Part shown: in pieces, positions 1 to 9,250 of the stretch
Numbering within the stretch: the first letter of the stretch is position 1
How the letters are laid out: each line of letters opens with the position of its first letter
Origin: Oscheius onirici
Taxonomy: Eukaryota > Nematoda > Chromadorea > Rhabditida > Rhabditidae
NCBI GenBank assembly: GCA_932521025.1
Contig: OW051471.1
Location: 12,462,001-12,526,000 of the forward strand
Direction: 5' to 3'
DNA: 64,000 nt
Translations under genes and position numbers: made by a program
The notes under the pieces: model-generated
Told to the model about the DNA's origin: nothing
Seen by the model: only the letters and a program-made list of their open reading frames with translations
The model's database searches: none

Positions 1-365
1 CTTATCCGGAACTAGCTTGTCACGGCGATCTTAGTGGCTCGGAAAATAGGCGGACAAGTCTAAATGCGGGGTACTCACACATTCTGTGCGAGAATACGGT
101 CAAATTGTTTAGACTAATCTCAGAGAGTCAAGGTTTGGTTCCAGAGGACAGAATAAACTGAGCCCAATACTAAAGAGATGAGAAGACCCTAGATTCGAAC
201 GGTTTAGAGAGAAGAGAGTTCATTGATTTACATGGTGGGATTGAGTTATGAAAAAGGTGCGAAATACCCAGAATATTTAATTGTCCACAGTCTACGCCCT
301 GGAAGGGGCGAGACTATTGTCCAGACTAGACATGGTCACCGGGCCCGTGTCAGGGTTGACCGAGA

Positions 366-520
366 CCGTGTCAGCAACGCACATTTTCGGGGAAAGACCA
401 CTTTAGCGAAAAAAACATTGGCACCCATTTTGAACATAAGCTCGGCGTGGCATATTGAGCCTATGTTCAAATTGTGTGCCAATTTTCGTGGTTCCCCAAA
501 AGTGCGTAATGCTGACACGA
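366..520. repeat. imperfect inverted repeat (MITE-like)
   Basis: Two arms of about 65-75 bp (366-442 and 457-520) are near reverse complements. Shared blocks include CGTGTCAGC, CGCACWTTTYGGGGAA and TTGGCAC...TTTGAACATA. Both strands are open here only because of the symmetry. No target-site duplication is clear. Confidence 0.6.
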
Positions 521-574
521 GCCCATGCCTTGTCCAGATTTAACAGAGAAGGAACGTAACTTTAAGTCTTGCAG

Positions 575-1645
575 AGGTGTGCATTTTTTCGTTTGTTTCA
601 ACGGCGTCGCGTGCATTGCAATTATCGGAGCCATGATATTGAATAGCGACGGTTATAAAGTGAGTTTGTTTCCTATTTGATACTCAAAAACCATAGGAGC
701 TGGTAGACTATGCTCAACGACACAATTTGACAGAATATCTGGACAATATTTCGCCTTCTACACCAATCATGGCTTTTTTAATCGATGACACTGTTGTCTT
801 TCTGGCTGCGATTGTCGTTGCCAGTTGGCTTCTCGGTACCGAAGGCTGGAACATAGGCTTGTCGGGAGCGGTTTGGCTCAAACTGAACAAATCGAAAGCA
901 TCAATGTCCAAGGATACTTATAGACTGCAGAAGAGTCTCACATACGTGCTCATAGTTCAGGTGTGCAGTTGTTTTTGGCAAGGCGTTTGGGGAGATTTGG
1001 TAGCAAGTCAGAATCAGCTCGTATTCCAAGCAAGCAGTCATAGTTCATTTATGAAAAAAGGTCACTACCGTAACCCTTTTTTTCGCGGCGAGATCGGAAT
1101 AACACAGAAAAGTAGGATACTCAGCCGAGTTTCCTGACTGACTATCCTATGTGTGATGGTCTCGCTGCGAAGTAAATGGGTTACGGTATTGCCCTCTTTA
1201 TTGAACAGCCACCTCCTTTGGCTTTTCCTAGACCGCCTGGTCCTGTTTTAGGATAAGCTCAAAGTTACTACAGTAACCAACCAACCTCACAATCTGAAAG
1301 ATACGGTAACCTATATTTATCCTAAAAATCATTTCGACCATTCATAAACCTAATTTTCAGGCAATCATTCCCTTCATTTCCGTCATCGGCCCAATGTGCG
1401 TTTTTGTGATTTGTTTGCGCCTTAATTGGGCAAGCCTTACTCGAACAGATGCCTTCCAATATGGTACGGCCATTATCATCGGCTGCTATCCTTTAGTAAA
1501 CTCGATATTCTGTCTCTTCTGCATGAAACCGTACAGGGTTTTCACTACCAAACTTTTGAAGAAAATTTTCTGCTTCTGGAGAAAGTTGGACACAACAGTT
1601 GTGGAAATATCGCAACAGAATGCTACAAGTTCTAATCTTGTGTAG
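575..1645 (+). CDS. serpentine 7TM chemoreceptor, C-terminal exons (5' part not found)
   Basis: Exons 575-659, 697-960 and 1361-1643, with the stop ending at 1645, join in one frame across introns of 37 and 400 bp. The product has a hydrophobic segment (residues GVACIAIIGAMIL), a segment after SPSTPIMAFLIDD, an intracellular SKDTYRLQKSLTYVLIVQ stretch, then a transmembrane run starting AIIPFISVIGP. The end has the pattern YPLVNSIFCLF-KPYR typical of C. elegans Str/Srh-superfamily receptors. These are nematode chemosensory GPCRs. The exons for the first three or so membrane segments are not visible upstream; the foldback element at 366-520 lies where they might be. The gene may therefore be 5'-truncated, or its first exons may lie outside the window. 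A candidate AATAAA is at about 1649. Subfamily assignment is uncertain. Confidence 0.6.
1067..1188. repeat. foldback element inside receptor intron
   Basis: The left arm (TACCGTAACCC, then CGCGGCGAGA and AATAACAC) is mirrored by the right arm (GTGTGATGG, TCTCGCTGCG, then GGGTTACGGTA). A related single arm recurs at about 17150-17216 in an intron of the ET-module gene, so this is a dispersed family. Confidence 0.6.
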
Positions 1646-1653
1646 AGAATAAA

Positions 1654-1940
1654 GCTGCTGTTTAACTGCCGAGTCTGTGGCCGGTTTTCTTTAGAAAATA
1701 GTTTAAGTTTGAGTGGATCTTCCTTTCATGTCTCTAAACTTCCTTTAAGTCTATTAAATTTGAGACGGAAGTACTGTGTTCGCCCTTAGATTCAGACGAA
1801 TTTTCCGTCAGAAAATAAAGAAAACAACTAAAGGTTCTCAGCCGTTGCTTCAGAGATGGTTTACGTAGTTGTCGTCTACTTCTTAAAGTTCTAAGCGCTC
1901 TGGAGACATTGTTGTTTAATTGTCGAGTCTGTCTGACCAA
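1654..1940. repeat. two copies of the dispersed CAGACTCGACAGTTAGACAG motif (reverse orientation)
   Basis: Near 1656-1680 and 1907-1935 the reverse complement of the window-wide 20-mer occurs (GTTTAACTGCCGAGTCTG and GTTTAATTGTCGAGTCTG). See the finding on this repeat. Nothing else is recognised between 1650 and 2000. Confidence 0.6.
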
Positions 1941-2005
1941 ATGTTCAAAGAGAAGCTTTGAATAAGATTAGTTTGATAAGACGCGGCAGCGGTCGTAAAT
2001 CGTAT

Positions 2006-2108
2006 CTTCGGAGCATTAGCAAGCAGACAAGAGAAGATGGCTTTAAAAACGCCGAAATTATCGATTTTTAAAGCCATCTTCTCTTGTCTGCTTGCTAATG
2101 CTCCGAAG
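2006..2108. repeat. perfect 44-bp inverted repeat overlapping a start codon
   Basis: Arms 2006-2049 and 2065-2108 are exact reverse complements separated by 15 bp. The right arm contains the ATG (2098-2100) and first codons of a CLEC-type signal peptide. The left arm is therefore an inverted copy of that gene's 5' end. Confidence 0.9.
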
Positions 2109-2560
2109 TCTGCTTCTCCTCCTTGGCTTCGTTCAAGTCGTAGTTTCGAAATGTGATGGTTAGTTCATTAAAAAAGGCTTACTGCTGGTTTTGCAAGTTC
2201 CCTTCAGTCTTTGTTCTTTTCAGCTGAAAACTACAAGTGCAATCCCGGCTACACATTGAACGTTGCACGGTTTGTATCAGTTTGTAGAAATCTAAATTTC
2301 TTAGGGTTTTATCAATCTTGCAGAGACCAATCTCTGAGCATCTGTCAATCTGATCTGGCACAAGCTGTGAAAATTGATAACGCTGATCTCAATGCTTGGC
2401 TGGTCGACCTTGTCAACCCTAACGGAACAGTAACAGTTTCCTCAGTTACAGTCCTATGTGGATTGGATTGCGGTGTAACTACAAAAACGTGCATTGTGTC
2501 TGGACTGATGGATCTCCTCTGGATGGAAACCTATTTCAATAAATCGGAAAAGAGGAGCGG
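2098..2560 (+). pseudogene. C-type lectin pseudogene (CLEC copy 1)
   Basis: A signal-peptide exon (ATG 2098, residues MLRSLLLLLGFVQVVV) ends at a GTTAGT donor near 2159. It is followed by a CTLD-like exon beginning at 2222 (CNPGYTLNVA). Compared with the intact copy at 2741-3730, this copy lacks the segment coding the conserved N-C-Y-K before the internal intron. It also shifts frame near 2497, where the sequence should read CVWTDGSPLDG, and then loses similarity altogether. I see no C-terminal tail exon. It is most likely a dead tandem duplicate; a highly divergent gene is less likely. Confidence 0.65.
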
Positions 2561-2701
2561 TAGAACAACTTATTTCGGCGAAGTTTTTACAATAGAAATG
2601 CAAGTCAAACATTCGTCAAACAAGCTAATCATTCCTACGAGGAAAAGGGGTGGTGCCGGTCAAAAGTACAGTCACCTTATCTGCATTTTGCGAACCACGT
2701 C

Positions 2702-2708
2702 TATAAAA
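2702..2708 (+). promoter_or_regulatory. TATA box of CLEC gene
   Basis: TATAAAA lies 39 bp upstream of the ATG at 2741, a normal spacing for a short-leader gene. Confidence 0.5.
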
Positions 2709-2740
2709 CCTCGCTTAAACCCATGTTTGCTTGCCCGAGC

Positions 2741-3730
2741 ATGCTCCGTCGCCTTCTACTTCTCGTTACCATTGTTCAAGTCGCTGTTACGACATCTTCG
2801 AATGGTTAGTTGGTCGAACAAAAAATAGAGGGTAGCATTTTAACTGTACAGAACAGTCGACTTCGTTCAAAACTTAATTCTTGCCTAATGTTTGGACAGA
2901 ACATAAGTTGTTACGTGCGACATCAGACCAGAAGATCGAAAAGGGGAATATTTCGGAAAACGGACGTGGTAGCTGCATTCTCGACAAAAGTCTGATTTAA
3001 CAGTTGCCCTCAGAATTACATTTTCACAGTACCTAGAGGTTGAAAAGTTCGAAAAATTTACACATCGGGCGATTTTAGCTTTTTAATAAAAAAAAATCTG
3101 ACAGTACTGACAAGATTCATCGTTCCTTACAGACGAAAATGTTAAATGCAATCCTGGTTATAAACTGAATGTGGCCAACCGCAATTGTTACAAGGTTCGC
3201 ATTCAAACGCATCACTCTAAACATCTTAGGTTTTCAACTACGCCGACATGTTCAATAATTCTGTGGCTATATGTCAAGCGGATCAAGCTCAAGTCGTGAA
3301 AATTGATTCTGCTGCTCTCAATACTTGGCTGATCGATTTTATCAATCGTGACGGCATTTACAACACCGACGACGTTTGGAATGGTTTACAGTGTGGAAAG
3401 TCAAACTCGAACTGTGTCTGGGCTGATGGATCTCCTCTGAACGGCTACCGTAATTTTGGGCCTGACACTTGTCCAGATCCTGTTTGCTGGTTCTTGTTGA
3501 GTAGTGGTGCAGACTTTTCGTCTCTAGGGAAATGGGTACCAGCTATTAACTACTACGGTAGTCCAAAAATCGCATTTACTCCCGAAGCAAGGTTCATTTG
3601 TCAAAAAGGTTAGTGTTCTGTGCTAGAAAAGTGACGATCTTCAGCTCCTGTGGCGGTTGCACCATCATCTTCCGTAAACATGTTTTTATACCTTTTCATG
3701 CTTTCGACTACTTCGTTCCTGTTTCGATAA
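2741..3730 (+). CDS. secreted or surface C-type lectin-like protein (single CTLD)
   Basis: Four exons, 2741-2804, 3133-3194, 3230-3608 and 3645-3730, join with consistent phases (1, 0, 1) to give 196 residues. Exon 1 is a signal peptide (MLRRLLLLVTIVQVAVTTSS). Exons 2 and 3 form one C-type lectin-like domain: CNPGYKLN, then NCYK, then VAICQADQAQVVKID, LQCGK, WADGSPLNGYRNF and finally RFICQK. The last exon gives a hydrophobic tail (SSSVNMFLYLFMLSTTSFLF) ending at the stop, suggesting a GPI anchor signal or a membrane tail. CLEC proteins in nematodes are mostly secreted by gut or epidermis and often respond to microbes. Calcium-binding motifs of the EPN/WND type are not obvious, so sugar binding is unproven. 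This is the only undamaged single-CTLD member of the cluster. Confidence 0.8.
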
Positions 3731-4636
3731 TCGCTGTACGTGAATTGCTGTAAAAATCATTCAACAGCAGGCGTTCACAGTTGAAAAACTTTTGTTGATT
3801 TACCGTTACGAACTTCGCTTTAATAAAAACCCAACCGTATTTGAAGGCTTAGTTTTGCCCGCTCTTTTATTCTGTTCGAACGCATAATTGTCGACTACCT
3901 AGCGTGACATTAGGCCAAGGACGGACACCGCTCCGCTTTAGAGTAAGGGGGATGTTTTTTAAACCGTTTAATGAAACAAAATACAGGACCTAGAATTTAA
4001 CGGACCAAAAAGAACCGAAACAGGACCTAGAATTTTTGTCTTTTTTCTTTTAAAGACATAGCAAAAGTGAATCCTTCTGAAAGGAACTGACAGCAAGATT
4101 TCACAACTTCAAAAAAAGGCGTAACAGGGTCGCCAGTCGGTGAAAGATTCTGATCTGTGCACTGAAAAATAAACAGACCACAATGGGTTCAAACTAAAGC
4201 CAATCGCTAAAAGTTTCGTTGAAGTCTCAGCAGTCAAGTTATCAGTTGAACAAAAGGTAGTAAAAGCCATGCTCATGCGTCTATTGAAATCAATGAAGAT
4301 TTAGTATCAATCAAAAGATCATAAAGCCGCATTCCTCCATCTTCAAAGACCTGCGGCTTTCAAAATTGCTTTTTGATGACTACCCGGGAGCAGTAAAACC
4401 AAAAGACTCTTTGTTATCTCTAAAGATAAAGATAAAGTTTACCCCGTAATCAACGCCAGAGCAAGCTCAATTGCGTGGGGGTCTAATGGGGCCAGAGAAA
4501 TCAGGCTTAGGGGCCAGAGAAATCAGGCTTACGTTTTATAATCTGGACAGGTGCCAAGTCTAACTCCAAGAACGCTTTATCTTCGTAGCATGCTACTACC
4601 AATTTACCGAACTCGGGAGGATGGATGCCTTGGTTG

Positions 4637-4706
4637 GGCAGAAGCGGGTTTGAACTTGAGACCTTTAGATTGACGCTGGCGCCTCCTACCACTGCGCCAT
4701 CTCGCT
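4637..4706 (-). repeat. tRNA-like sequence, probably SINE-derived
   Basis: Read on the minus strand there is an A-box-like TGGCGCAGTGG and, about 40 bp later, a B-box-like GTTCAAACCC. Spacing resembles a tRNA, but the T-stem and acceptor stem do not pair, so it is not an intact tRNA gene. Confidence 0.45.
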
Positions 4707-4799
4707 TCTGAAGTCGTAAATATTACCGTAATGACCAGGAACTCGAAGTTGATGTTCGCCTTAATTGAGAGTAGCAAAAACTGAAAGTTTGTAAGCTTT

Positions 4800-4945
4800 C
4801 CTAAAGTGCAATGGTGTCAGTTCGTCTGTCTGTCGTGGTGTCCGCAGTTGTCGAGACTAGCGTAACCTGTCAAGTTTTTTTCATGTTAATCTTTTATTGA
4901 ACGAGAGTTTTTGGGGAGGAACGCGTCTGGGGGAATTTAGTTAGA
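4800..4945 (+). repeat. dispersed repeat, copy 1 (pair with 57498-57655)
   Basis: It starts CTAAAGTGCAATGGTGTC and runs through GTTGTCGAGACTAGCGTAAC and GAACGCGTCTGGGGGAAT. Nearly the same string is present at 57498-57655. Related heads (ACTAAAGCGCAAYGGTGTC) occur at about 19550, 41690 (reverse) and 61670. Confidence 0.75.
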
Positions 4946-5023
4946 AGATAGAACAACCAAGAGAGGCACACTAATAGTCACCAAAATACGGAGGCTGCTC
5001 ATGATGCATACAGTTCCTTTCAG

Positions 5024-5635
5024 ACAAAAATGTTGAGTGCAATCCTGGTTATACATTGAACGTGGCCAACCGCAAATGTTACAAGGTTCGCATTCAAACG
5101 CATCACTCTAAACATCTTAGGTTATCAACTACACCGACAGATTTAATAATTCTGTGGCTATATGTCAAGCGGATCAAGCTCAAGCCGTGAAAATTGATTC
5201 TGCTGCTCTCAATACTTAGCTGATCGATTTTATCAATCCTGCAGGCAATCACAGCGCCGACGTTTGGAATGGTTTACAGTGTGGAACGTCAAACTCGACT
5301 GTTTCTGGGCTGATGGATCTCCTCTGATCGGCTACCGCAATTTTGGGCCTAACACTTGTCCAGATCCTGTTTGCTGGATGTTGTTGAGTAGTGGTGCAGA
5401 CTTTTCGTCTCTAGGGAAATGGGAACCAACTAGTAACTACAGGTATCTCAGTGGTACAAAAATCGCAAATACTCCCGAAGCAAGGTTCATTTGTCAAAAA
5501 GGTTAGTGTCCTGTGTTAGAAAAATTACGATCTTCAGCTCCTGTGGCGGTTGTAACGGAGACATCATCTTCCGTAAACATCTTTTTATACCTTTTCATGT
5601 TTTCCTCGCTTTATTTGTCCCTGTTTCGGAAATAA
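5024..5635 (+). pseudogene. C-type lectin pseudogene (CLEC copy 3)
   Basis: Exons 5024-5085 and 5121-5501, plus a tail exon ending at a TAA at 5633-5635, align exon for exon with the intact CLEC gene at 2741-3730. Two defects are visible. A conserved Trp codon has become TAG at 5217-5219. One base is missing near 5293, shifting the frame before WADGSPL. No signal-peptide exon is found upstream. The tail exon still encodes the hydrophobic C-terminus (SSSVNIFLYLFMF). Confidence 0.85.
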
Positions 5636-5784
5636 TTGTAACTGAATTGCTGTGAAAATCCTTCGACAGCAGGCCTTCAATTACTGAAATTTTTTGTTGA
5701 TTTACCATGCGAATAAATATTCACACGAACTTAATAAAACCCAACCGTATTTGAAGACTGTCGCCGTCCGGGTTCAAACTAAAG

Positions 5785-6110
5785 CCAATCTTTAAAAGTT
5801 TCGTTGAAGTCTCAGCAACAAATAATCAAGTTATCAGTTAAACAAAAGGTCGTAAAAGCCCATGCTCCTTCACCTTCAAAGGCTTGCGACAATATACATT
5901 TCATTCAACAGCCCATTGGAATCAGTAAAAGGAAAAGGCCGATCGTCTTGTTATCTTTCTTTTATGCGATCACTCCTCCATCTTCAAAGCCCTGCGGCTT
6001 TCAAAATTGCTTGTTGATGACTACCCGGAAGCAGTAAAACCAAAAGACCGATCTTTTTGTTATCTTTATTTTGTGCGAATTACTTCTGTAAATGCTAGTT
6101 TAATCACTCC
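5785..6110 (+). repeat. second copy of the CLEC-flanking duplicated block
   Basis: It matches 4180-4435 in order and orientation, indicating that CLEC genes and their flanks were duplicated in tandem. Confidence 0.6.
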
Positions 6111-6125
6111 ATTGTTTGATCGAGG

Positions 6126-7450
6126 ATGCTCGGAAGACTTCTTCTACTCTTCGGCTTTGTCCAAGTGGCCTTTACACAATGCTCAATAGGAGTTTATTCG
6201 AGTGACTTTAACAAGTACGTCAAATTATCAAAATAATACGTTCAATTTCAGATGCTACCTTTTCGTGAGCGAACTTGACAGCTTTGAAGGAGCTAGTCGG
6301 TACTGCCGCTACTTTGGTGGATCACTAGTAAGCATTAAAAATGGCTTCGAAAACAGCTATGTGAATTCGATCTCAAATGCTACGTCGACCTGGATTGGAC
6401 TGAATGACATCAATTCAACCTCTTGGACATGGTCCAATTCTTCATCAAATTCGTCTAACTATCAAAACTGGACGCCTGGGCAGCCTGTCTATCCGTCCAA
6501 TTATCAGTGTGCTGTTATTGAAAAGCAAAATGGTCGCTGGAGGTGACAATGTCAATGCAACCTCTAAAAGGCAAGCTTCAGGCAAGAACTGTGCAGCTCG
6601 GCTAGAACTTCGATTTGTCAGTACATTCCAAATCAACCGACCAGCTCCCCTACAACCACACCGAGCTACAACCAAACGACCAATCTATGCGTCGGTAATT
6701 AAATTATAAAATTCTTTATCCGTAAGAGTTGAAAAGGGTTTTCTCAAGCTTTTCTCAAGATTATCTTAACTGCAGTAACAAGTACAGTTACTGGACAACT
6801 TTTCGGTTTTCGATATTTTTTCGCGCGGCAAAATTCACATTAGAAATTTCACTCATTTAATAACGTTTTGTAACTTTTCTATTTTACATTGGAACACAGT
6901 AAACAGACTTGTCATGTTTCAGGTCATTCTATGGATTGCAACCCTGGCTACACATTGAACAAAGCAAACTGCAAGTGTTACAAGGTTTACAACAAGAAGA
7001 ATTGCCTGAAAAAAGTTTAGGTATACTACAATGATGCCGCGTTTACCGACTTTTTGGCTACATGCCAAGAAGATCAGGGTGAAGCTGTGAAAATTGATAG
7101 TCGTGCTCTGAATACCTGGCTGGTCGACCTCGTTGGTCTTCTTACGGCGATGAATTACAACGCTCCTTATGATGTTTTGATTGGTTTACAATGCAGCAGC
7201 AACAACACGAACTGCACGTGGGCTGACGGATCTCCTCTGATTGGATACTCCAATTTTGGTTCCGCCACTTGTAATGCAAACAATTGTGCATTCTTTCTGG
7301 GAGCCGACCGTAGCGCAATGCTAGGAAAATGGAAGCCACGTCTTTTTGATAGCAATAATAACGCTTCAGGTGGCTTCATATGCCAAAAAGGTTTGATGTT
7401 GTCGTTTGAGAAAAAAACAATAATTTTTAGATCCTGTGCGCACCTATTGA
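6126..7450 (+). CDS. secreted protein with two C-type lectin-like domains
   Basis: Six exons, 6126-6214, 6252-6542, 6582-6694, 6923-6984, 7021-7390 and 7431-7450, join with consistent phases. A signal peptide (MLGRLLLLFGFVQVAFTQC) is followed by a canonical first CTLD: CYLFVSELDSFEGASRYC, then TWIGLNDI, NWTPGQP and SARTSICQYIP. A short Pro/Thr linker follows (TSSPTTTPSYNQTT). The second CTLD is of the type found in the neighbouring single-CTLD genes (CNPGYTLN, WADGSPLIGYSNF, FICQK). The tail is very short (DPVRTY) and, unlike the neighbours, not hydrophobic, so this product is probably freely secreted. An alternative is read-through of the last intron to a stop at 7470. A poly(A) signal AATAAA lies at 7467-7472. 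The modular CTLD exons are phase 1-1, so they can be shuffled without breaking frame. Confidence 0.8.
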
Positions 7451-7474
7451 GTGATAGTGTTGTGCAATAAAATG

Positions 7475-9190
7475 TTTTTGTGAATTGTTTTTCACTAATG
7501 AGATCTCATTTTTTATGCGGAGCTGTGAGTACATGACCGATCGTATTTTCGTTTAATGCAACACTGTCGCAGTCTCTTCTAAAAAGTATTTTTTGAGTGT
7601 GAAAAGGAGAAGTAACATTGTTTAGAAAAAAATTCTGAGAAAGTATTAACAAAATGGGAAGTCACCATCTTGATGCAAACATAAGCGTTTTACGCTAACT
7701 TTGGTATCAAATGGTTAAGTTTTTGAACAGTTTTCGGTCAGAAAGAACGAGATTAATGCAAAGTTTTCGCAAGACAAATACAATACTCCTGAAAGGTAGC
7801 TAGGTCAGACACAAAGAAGCAGTAAACGTTAAAAAGCTGATATATCTGTGCCAAGGTAATCCCATGGAAGTTTACCCTTGGTCTCCTCACAGCCCAACAA
7901 ACGACAATAAAGTTGCCACGGCCTATCAGTTGAAGAGTCTGGGAGCTGACTGTTCTCTCATTGGTTTGAATTGAAGTCGTAATTTTACAGTAATGAACAA
8001 AAGATTCGTCTATTTGAAATCAAGGAAAAGCTCGCATTCGCAAAAGAATGCGACTTCTAGAAAACACTGTCCACTTTCTTCCGGTTTCAGGAAGTGTTAG
8101 AGTTTAAATCATTAGAATCGGAAAAACATTACCAAGGAATTTAATGCTCCTACATGTTAATAGCCAGTTTTTGTGACTATATGACTCTTGTCGAGTGTCG
8201 TGTCTATCTGCGGCCCATAAAGAGGTGATTCTCACTTTTACAAAAGACGCGCCGAAGGCAGTATAGATTAACCGCCGCACCTCCAGGACACACAGGGAGG
8301 AAATACTGACGCCAAGCTGAGATAGGAGTTGTGCAAGGTGTACTTTGTGGAGCTATTCTTGGATAGACGTTTCAATAGGAAGAAATAGAAAAAAAATATT
8401 AAGACTTTTTGAACTCAAATATGAGTTGTTTGGTTCTTGAATTTTCCCTCACTTCTTGAAAGATCTGAGCACCAGTTCAGAGAGTAATAAAACAGTATTA
8501 ATGCCTGGGTGTTCAGTAATATACTGTAACACGTTTGCTAAGTTTTGATGTCGATGGTTACTGACTTCTCCTAGCATAAATCAGAGGCGTGAAAGTTGTG
8601 TAATCTCTATTTATGTCTTAACAACCTTATGTGACCGCGTCATCTGGCAGACTCTCTGAAAAACTGAACTTTTCGGTTAAAACAGTAACCGACAGCGCTA
8701 CTGAATTCAGTGAAATATGGTACTAACATAGAGGAACATCCTTTGGAAATCCTTCGCCAGTTCCGCCAACAATCATGGCTCGATCCAGGAGATTCGAGAA
8801 AGTCATAACCATCGACCACGAGAAACCACTGCCACGAACAAAACATCTCCATCAAAAATATTGGCCAGTCTGATACATTTACAACCACCTTTAAAAGACA
8901 GAGTTCACAACTCTCCGTTTTTTTTGCATTTTGAAAATAATGATTTTCCCTTAGTTGTTCTTCGTTGGCGTGTGGCCAAAGTTGATCAAGTTTTTGAGTT
9001 TATGTCCTCTTCTCTCGCGTTATTAGCATCCGTTCCATGCTTTGTGTCTCAAAATTTCACAAGCTACGTGTCCCTTTTTGTGGCTCTCATTTGCTCTCAA
9101 ATTGCCATTCATTCCAATCTGATTCATCGAGTTCCTTTTCCATTGCCACTCTAGCTGTCGCAAAAACGATAAAATGGCGCAATTAACGAC
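7475..9190. other. intergenic region, no gene recognised
   Basis: Only short overlapping reading frames are present on both strands, none with recognisable domains or splice support. I see no repeat structure beyond AT-rich stretches. Confidence 0.5.
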
Positions 9191-9192
9191 AC

Positions 9193-9200
9193 CTGATAAG
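9193..9200 (+). promoter_or_regulatory. GATA-factor site upstream of ET-module gene
   Basis: CTGATAAG lies about 50 bp upstream of the ATG at 9251. TGATAA is the known core of intestinal ELT-2-type GATA sites in nematodes, so gut expression is a reasonable inference. Confidence 0.4.
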
Positions 9201-9250
9201 CCTCTGATATTTAAGGCCCAAATGGCTTTCCTATCACCTCGGAGGCTCCG

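Larger units (their letters stand above)
3731..5010. other. intergenic region with decayed repeats
   Basis: No gene is supported. The stretch holds an AATAAA at about 3822, a reverse-oriented head of the repeat also seen at 4800 (about 3925-3945), and a block at 4180-4435. That block is directly duplicated at 5785-6050, with matching segments including AAAGTTTCGTTGAAGTCTCA and CTGCGGCTTTCAAAATTGCT. It is apparently part of the tandem CLEC duplication unit. Confidence 0.6.

Noticed and set aside
223-543. 106-residue open frame at the start of the window
   Set aside because: It runs through the 366-520 inverted repeat, both strands are open there by symmetry, and no domain is visible.
2211-2828. 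205-residue frame over CLEC copy 1
   Set aside because: Only its first third resembles a CTLD; the rest is frame-shifted and runs into the next gene's signal-peptide exon in the wrong frame.
4637-4706. a functional tRNA gene
   Set aside because: A- and B-box-like words are present but acceptor and T stems do not pair.
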